Part shown: positions 14,227 to 17,397 of the stretch, piece after piece
How positions within the stretch are numbered: the stretch's first letter is position 1
Layout of the letters: the number at the start of each line of letters is the position of its first letter
Assembly: GCA_036495195.1 (NCBI GenBank)
Contig: DASXNH010000011.1
Location: 1 to 17,397 of the forward strand
Direction: 5' to 3'
DNA from: Palsa-872 sp036495195
GTDB taxonomy: Bacteria > Chloroflexota > Dormibacteria > Dormibacterales > Dormibacteraceae
Length of the DNA: 17,397 nucleotides
Translations under genes and position numbers: made by a program
The notes under the pieces: model-generated
What the model saw: the letters and a program-made list of their open reading frames with translations, nothing else
What the model was told of the DNA's origin: nothing
The model's database searches: none

Positions 14227-14732
14227 TCCAGCCCGGCCAGCTGGTGGATGTGCTCCTCGAGATGGCCGACGATCAGGTTCTGCACCAGCTCGCCGACCCG
14301 CGCCTCACGGTTGCCGTCACGGTTGTGGAAGTCGACAGTCAGCTCCAGGTCGTCGGGACTCATGGCCGCCAGCAAGACGAGGACGCGCCCGATCTTCTGG
14401 TCGATAGCCTTCCGGAGCTCGACCTCGGAAGCAGCGTTGCCGTGGTCGATTCCCTGCCGGCGGAGCGCGGTGCCCTCCTCGTCCCGTCCCATCCTGCCCG
14501 ACCCCGCAACCGCGCCCTGGACCTGGCCGGTCCAGTAATCGAGCATCTCGCTCATGTGGCCGAGGACGTTCCCACGATGCCAGGCCTCGCCCGTGGCGGA
14601 GTCAACAGGCCCCGCGTCACGACCCTCTGAGGCGCGAGCCCTCGCCAGGTCGGCCCGTGCGGCGGCCACGCGTTCGCGCAAGGCCTGCAGGTCGTGGCTG
14701 TCGTCGTGCTCGTTCAATTCGGAACCACCCAT
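14223..14732 (-). CDS. DinB-like four-helix protein
   Basis: A ~169-residue protein resembling the DinB/YfiT superfamily, often metal- and thiol-dependent enzymes of unknown reaction. The helix GNVLGHMSEMLDYW early in the fold and the closing GHLEEHIHQL provide the three histidines that usually bind the metal. I saw nothing that fixes a substrate. ATG 14732 overlaps the end of the upstream DtxR-family gene by 19 bases. TTG 14717 is an alternative that overlaps that gene's stop as TTGA and has GGGTGG about seven bases upstream. Either way it is translationally coupled to the regulator. Longer in-frame extension is read through the regulator gene and is rejected. The TAG stop shares CTAG with mscL. 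Confidence 0.72.
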   Translation of the reverse strand: MGGSELNEHDDSHDLQALRERVAAARADLARARASEGRDAGPVDSATGEAWHRGNVLGHMSEMLDYWTGQVQGAVAGSGRMGRDEEGTALRRQGIDHGNAASEVELRKAIDQKIGRVLVLLAAMSPDDLELTVDFHNRDGNREARVGELVQNLIVGHLEEHIHQLAGLD

Positions 14733-15415
14733 AGTTTGGCGGCCGTGTCGTGGCTGAGGGTCACTGAGCGTTTTCCCGACCGGACGCGAATGGTGCGGGC
14801 CACGCCATCGACCTCGATGACCGTGATCTCCCGGCCAGGAGTCAGCCCGCGCTCGTGCAGGTAGGTGAGCAGGGTCGGCGCTTCGCGCTCCGCGACCTCC
14901 GAGACACGCGACACCGATGCGTGAGTTCCGAACTCGAGGCTCGCCAGCCTGACCTCTCTCGGCACCGCTTTTGAGTACCCAGGGATCGGGTTGCCATGCG
15001 GGCAGGTGGTCGGCCTGCCCAGCACCTCGTAAAGGCGCCGCTCGACGGTCTCTGAGACAGCGTGCTCCAATCGCGCGGCCTCCTCGTCGGCGGTGACCCA
15101 ATCCAGGCCGAGGCCGTCGGTCAGCCATCGCTCCATGATCCTGTGCCGCCGCACGATGGCCTCGGCGGCGCGACGGCCGGAGGCTGTGAGCTCGATCTCC
15201 TTGCGCCTGTTCATGCGCACCATGCCGTAGCCGGCCATCCGCCGCAGCGCGACGGTGACGGTGGGCCGGCTGACCCCCAGCCAGTCGGCGAGGCGCGCGC
15301 TGCGCAACGGTTCTCCCTCCGACCACATGTAATAGATGGCCTCCAGGTAGTGCGCGACCACCTCCGAAGGAGCCCTCGAGCTCGCGTTAGACTTAACTAA
15401 TTGTGGCTTTTGCAC
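14714..15415 (-). CDS. DtxR/MntR-family metal-dependent transcriptional regulator
   Basis: A 233-residue repressor-type protein with three parts: a winged helix with recognition helix around SRPTVTVALRRM (49-60), a metal-binding dimerisation domain (His91, Glu95, Glu117, His118; then CPHGNPIPGY), and an SH3/FeoA-like domain at ~165-233. Aligned by eye to C. diphtheriae DtxR, the primary-site residue Cys102 corresponds to Ala114 and Met10 to His22, so the primary metal site is unusual. The GTG start has AGGAT seven bases upstream. It is divergent from the ZIP transporter with only 22 bases between starts, so it most likely controls that gene and itself. The gene behind it is DinB-like. The controlling metal (Mn, Fe or Zn) cannot be told from sequence. 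Confidence 0.9.
   Translation of the reverse strand: MQKPQLVKSNASSRAPSEVVAHYLEAIYYMWSEGEPLRSARLADWLGVSRPTVTVALRRMAGYGMVRMNRRKEIELTASGRRAAEAIVRRHRIMERWLTDGLGLDWVTADEEAARLEHAVSETVERRLYEVLGRPTTCPHGNPIPGYSKAVPREVRLASLEFGTHASVSRVSEVAEREAPTLLTYLHERGLTPGREITVIEVDGVARTIRVRSGKRSVTLSHDTAAKLWVVPN
15387..15400. promoter_or_regulatory. Putative metal-regulator operator, TTAG-N6-CTAA
   Basis: TTAGACTTAACTAA is an AT-rich inverted repeat (arms TTAG and CTAA) in a GC-rich region. It resembles the DtxR-class half sites TTAG/CTAA. It lies inside codons 6-10 of the regulator gene and covers the likely -35 box of the ZIP promoter, so binding would block the transporter and perhaps the regulator. Confidence 0.45.
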
Positions 15416-15423
15416 GTACTAAT
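15393..15423 (+). promoter_or_regulatory. Predicted promoter of the ZIP transporter gene
   Basis: TTAACT (15393-15398) as -35 and TACTAA (15417-15422) as -10 are separated by 18 bases. Transcription would start around 15430, leaving a leader of only ~8 bases, which fits the lack of a Shine-Dalgarno before ATG 15438. The -35 overlaps the putative operator. Confidence 0.4.
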
Positions 15424-15437
15424 CCTGTGATCCCACT

Positions 15438-16226
15438 ATGAGCCAAACCACAGCCGTTTTACTTGGGGCCTTCGCCGGAGCCACCATTTTCCTCGGCCTC
15501 CCCGTGGCACGGGTTCGCGGCCTCCCGAAATCCGCGCAGGGCTTCCTCAACGCCTTCGCGACCGGAATCCTGGTGTTCCTGCTCTGGGACATCCTGAGCC
15601 ACGCGGGCGAGAAGGTCCAGCTCACGGTGGCCGGCGCCCGCACCGGTGACAGTGGGCCCTTCGTGATCATCGCCATCATCTTCGCGGTCGGCGTCGGGGC
15701 CGGCCTATTGGGCCTCGTCTATTTCAACCGAGCGATCTTCGGGCGCTTGAAGCACGACGCCCACACCCCCAGCCCCCAATCCCTCTCACTGGCGATTGCC
15801 ACCGGCCTTGGCCTTCACAACCTCTCCGAAGGGCTGGCCATCGGGCAGTCTGCCCACACCGGGGCGATCGCCTTCGCGGGCGTCCTGGTCGTGGGCTTTG
15901 CCCTGCACAACATCACGGAAGGATTCGGGATCGCCGCCCCGATGACGATGGGCCCCAAGCCCGCCTCGTGGGGCTTTCTCGGCCTGGCCGGCCTCATCGG
16001 CGGGGGCCCCACCTTCATCGGGGCCTGGATCGGCTACCTCGCCAGCTCGAACTACTTCTACGTGGCGTTCCTGGCGATCGCCGCCGGTGCGCTGCTGTAC
16101 GTGGTCAACGAGCTGTTCAACGTCGGCCGCAAGCTGAGCACGCCGCCGGCCTTCGCCTGGGGCCTGCTGCTCGGCTTCCTGACCGCCTACGCCACCGACC
16201 TGATCCTGACCTTCGCCAGCGCCTAG
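15438..16226 (+). CDS. ZIP family metal transporter
   Basis: An integral membrane transporter (262 residues, about eight hydrophobic segments) that brings divalent metal into the cytoplasm. The two metal-coordinating helix motifs are both intact: HNLSEG (127-132) in TM4 and HNITEG (157-162) in TM5. The loop after TM3 is short and has a few histidines (KHDAHTPSP). The family moves Zn, Fe, Mn or others; the metal is not readable from these motifs. It is divergent from a DtxR/MntR-type regulator, with an operator-like repeat over its promoter, so it is probably repressed when metal is plentiful. The ATG at 15438 has no Shine-Dalgarno. A strong hairpin follows the gene. Confidence 0.94.
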   Translation: MSQTTAVLLGAFAGATIFLGLPVARVRGLPKSAQGFLNAFATGILVFLLWDILSHAGEKVQLTVAGARTGDSGPFVIIAIIFAVGVGAGLLGLVYFNRAIFGRLKHDAHTPSPQSLSLAIATGLGLHNLSEGLAIGQSAHTGAIAFAGVLVVGFALHNITEGFGIAAPMTMGPKPASWGFLGLAGLIGGGPTFIGAWIGYLASSNYFYVAFLAIAAGALLYVVNELFNVGRKLSTPPAFAWGLLLGFLTAYATDLILTFASA

Positions 16227-16250
16227 CCGGCATCTAGCGGCGGCAGGGTT

Positions 16251-16278
16251 GGCCGGGGTCCCCCGGCCATGACTTTGT
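16251..16278. terminator. Intrinsic terminator between convergent genes
   Basis: GGCCGGG-GTCC-CCCGGCC (16251-16268) is a very GC-rich perfect stem, followed by a short T-rich stretch (ACTTTGTCT). It lies 25 bases after the ZIP stop and 19 bases from the stop of the opposing gene, so it may end both transcripts. Confidence 0.6.
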
Positions 16279-16286
16279 CTATCCGC

Positions 16287-16631
16287 CTAGCTCGCGTAGT
16301 CGAAGTCGTCGGGTTCGGTGTCGTCCCAGTCAGGGAAGCGCCAGCGGAAGAGCCGCTCCTGGATCTCGAACAGGCTGTCCAGGGTGTCCTGGACCACACC
16401 CCCGTCCCGCAGCGGTTCCCGAATGTGGTTCGGCATGGTCTCAACGGCCTCCCGAAGCTCGGCCCGCACAGGCGCGGGCACCGTCTTGACCCCGTCCCGG
16501 TTCATCTCCTCCAGGCGCCACAGCACCCGGTCGGTGGCCTCCAGCATCCGCTGGAAGGCATAACGGCGCCGGTTGTGCCGGCGGAGCGCCGTCTCCTGCT
16601 GTTCGATACGCGTGCTGGTGCGGTCGATCAT
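16287..16631 (-). CDS. Hypothetical protein, helical, acidic C-terminus
   Basis: A 114-residue protein I cannot assign. The N-terminal ~50 residues look helical and heptad-like (IDRTSTRIEQQETALRRHNR), the middle is amphipathic, and the end is Trp/Asp-rich (FRWRFPDWDDTEPDDFDYAS). It has no cysteines, signal peptide or membrane segment. ATG 16631 is preferred because AAAGG lies 8-10 bases upstream; a longer frame to 16670 would run into the divergent promoter region. It is divergent from the Nudix gene and convergent with the ZIP gene, behind a shared terminator. The codon use and orderly start and stop suggest a real gene. Confidence 0.65.
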   Translation of the reverse strand: MIDRTSTRIEQQETALRRHNRRRYAFQRMLEATDRVLWRLEEMNRDGVKTVPAPVRAELREAVETMPNHIREPLRDGGVVQDTLDSLFEIQERLFRWRFPDWDDTEPDDFDYAS

Positions 16632-16654
16632 CTCAGCTACCTTTCTTAGCTTAG

Positions 16655-16669
16655 TGGCTCGCGGAGCCA
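16655..16669. promoter_or_regulatory. Inverted repeat in divergent promoter region
   Basis: TGGCTC-GCG-GAGCCA has 6-base arms and a 3-base centre and lies in the 59-base gap between the divergent unknown-protein and Nudix genes. It could be an operator serving both genes; no regulator gene is adjacent, so this is weak. Confidence 0.3.
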
Positions 16670-16690
16670 ATCACCAAATGGAGAGGACCT

Positions 16691-17287
16691 GTGAACTCCG
16701 GCCGGAATGTCGACTTCCTGGCTCGTCTCGAACGCCTGTTCCGTCCCCTGGACACTTGGGGCGAGTTCAGGCGGGGCGCCCGGAAGGCGGCGGTGGTGTT
16801 CGTCCTGTACCAAGCCGCCGGACGCTGGGAGGTGCCCTTCGTCCGACGCCGGGCCGACCTGCGGGATCACGCCGGCCAGGTCGCCCTCCCGGGCGGAGGC
16901 GTCCACGAAGGCGAGTCGGCGTGGGAAGCGGCCCAGCGAGAGGTCACCGAGGAGATCGGCATACCTGGAGGCAGTCTCGTTCCCCTCGGCGCCGGCGACC
17001 CCATCTACGCGGCCGTGTCCAACTTCTCGGTGGTTCCGTTCGTCGCCCATCTACCGGGCCCGGTGGCCAGCTTTGTGCACGATCCCAGCGAGCTGGACGG
17101 CGTGCTCCAGATCCCGCTCGAAACTCTCCTCGACGACGGCGCTTGGCTGGAGTCCACCGACCCCTGGCGATTCCGCTACCTCGCGCACGAGGAGAGCGTC
17201 GTCTGGGGCCTGACCGAGCGCATCGTGGCCGGCCTGGCGCCAAAGCTCCGCCATGCGCTATACGCCGCGCCCGACGCCGGTGGCTAG
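16691..17287 (+). CDS. Nudix hydrolase, CoA-pyrophosphatase (NudL/YeaB) type
   Basis: A 198-residue pyrophosphohydrolase that splits a nucleoside diphosphate linked to another moiety. The full Nudix box GX5EX7REUXEEXGU is at 69-91 (G69, E75, R83, E84, E87, E88, G90). It is preceded by RRADLRDHAGQVALPGGG, which matches the LRxHxGQVxxPGG signature of CoA diphosphatases, so CoA or an acyl-CoA is the likely substrate; ADP-ribose-type activity remains possible. GTG 16691 has GAGAGG five bases upstream. It is divergent from an unknown gene. Its TAG lies in CTAG and overlaps the stop of the convergent gene at the right edge. Confidence 0.88.
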   Translation: MNSGRNVDFLARLERLFRPLDTWGEFRRGARKAAVVFVLYQAAGRWEVPFVRRRADLRDHAGQVALPGGGVHEGESAWEAAQREVTEEIGIPGGSLVPLGAGDPIYAAVSNFSVVPFVAHLPGPVASFVHDPSELDGVLQIPLETLLDDGAWLESTDPWRFRYLAHEESVVWGLTERIVAGLAPKLRHALYAAPDAGG

Positions 17288-17397
17288 GCGGAACGACATC
17301 CGAGCGAACATTCGTAGCTGCAGTACGCCAGTCCGCCGTACAGCACGGCGCCGTACTCGAGCGAGCCTGCGCAGTGGGCACAGCAATGGGTCGAGCG
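17284..17397 (-). CDS. Cysteine-rich (zinc-finger-like) protein, C-terminal part only
   Basis: The last 37 codons of a minus-strand gene whose start is beyond the right edge. The readable end is HCCAHCAGSLEYGAVLYGG followed by YCSYECSLGCRSA. A CxxC pair and a CxxxCxxxC cluster separated by ~20 residues suggest a small metal-binding module (zinc-ribbon or TRASH-like). The stop TAG overlaps the Nudix stop within CTAG, the same arrangement as mscL and the DinB-like gene, which supports this being a real gene end. Nothing more can be said without the upstream sequence. Confidence 0.5.
   Translation of the reverse strand, partial: RSTHCCAHCAGSLEYGAVLYGGLAYCSYECSLGCRSA

Noticed and set aside
14733..15326. 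N-terminal extension of the DinB-like frame
   Set aside because: This part reads through the DtxR-family gene in another frame and is Arg/Gly/Ala-rich; the homologous sequence begins near 14700.
1..17397. CRISPR arrays, tRNA/rRNA genes, insertion sequences, riboswitches
   Set aside because: I looked for regular repeats, tRNA-like cloverleaf ends, transposase motifs and conserved leader structures and found none. Very short or divergent elements could be missed by eye.

Overview
This is a GC-rich bacterial chromosomal window, about 17.4 kb and densely packed on both strands. Many starts are GTG or TTG, and several genes seem to be read from leaderless or near-leaderless mRNAs. An F420-type (deazaflavin) oxidoreductase, a FrdA-type flavoprotein and a fatty acyl-CoA reductase/HAD fusion suggest an actinobacterial or Chloroflexota/Dormibacterota-like lineage. 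This is inference from gene content; no rRNA or other taxonomic marker is present. I saw no tRNA, rRNA, insertion sequence, phage gene or CRISPR array.

Left part (1-4860): the 5' two thirds of a fumarate reductase/succinate dehydrogenase flavoprotein gene runs off the left edge. Divergent from it is a DAO-family FAD oxidoreductase, which converges on an M19 membrane-dipeptidase homologue. Then come a small double zinc-ribbon protein, a decayed C39-type peptidase remnant, a metal-dependent cyclase (kynurenine-formamidase-like fold), and an unusual, N-terminally extended translation initiation factor IF-1 in an apparent infA-cyclase operon.

Centre (4861-12655): an F420-type nitroreductase-family protein faces a five-gene minus-strand operon. 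In transcription order this encodes a 787-residue fatty acyl-CoA reductase fused to a HAD-IB phosphatase domain, a zinc-dependent medium-chain alcohol dehydrogenase, a LarA-like protein (DUF2088, nickel-pincer racemase superfamily), a 32-residue mini-ORF, and a PlsC-type acyltransferase. The junctions are tight (10 nt gap; TAGTG overlap; TGATG overlap). The set looks like a route that makes or modifies a fatty alcohol, hydroxy-lipid or ester, with a LarA-like enzyme as the unexpected member. It is the best candidate here for an undescribed system. A secreted M23 metallopeptidase lies upstream on the same strand.

Right part (12754-17397): a zinc-type quinone oxidoreductase/alcohol dehydrogenase is followed by MscL with an added C-terminal zinc ribbon. 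A DtxR/MntR-family regulator with a DinB-like gene behind it is divergent from a ZIP metal transporter; a TTAG-N6-CTAA inverted repeat sits over the probable transporter -35 box, so this is a likely metal-homeostasis module. The window ends with an unknown coiled protein, a Nudix hydrolase of the CoA-pyrophosphatase type, and the tail of a cysteine-rich protein. Two convergent gene pairs share a CTAG palindrome as both stop codons.
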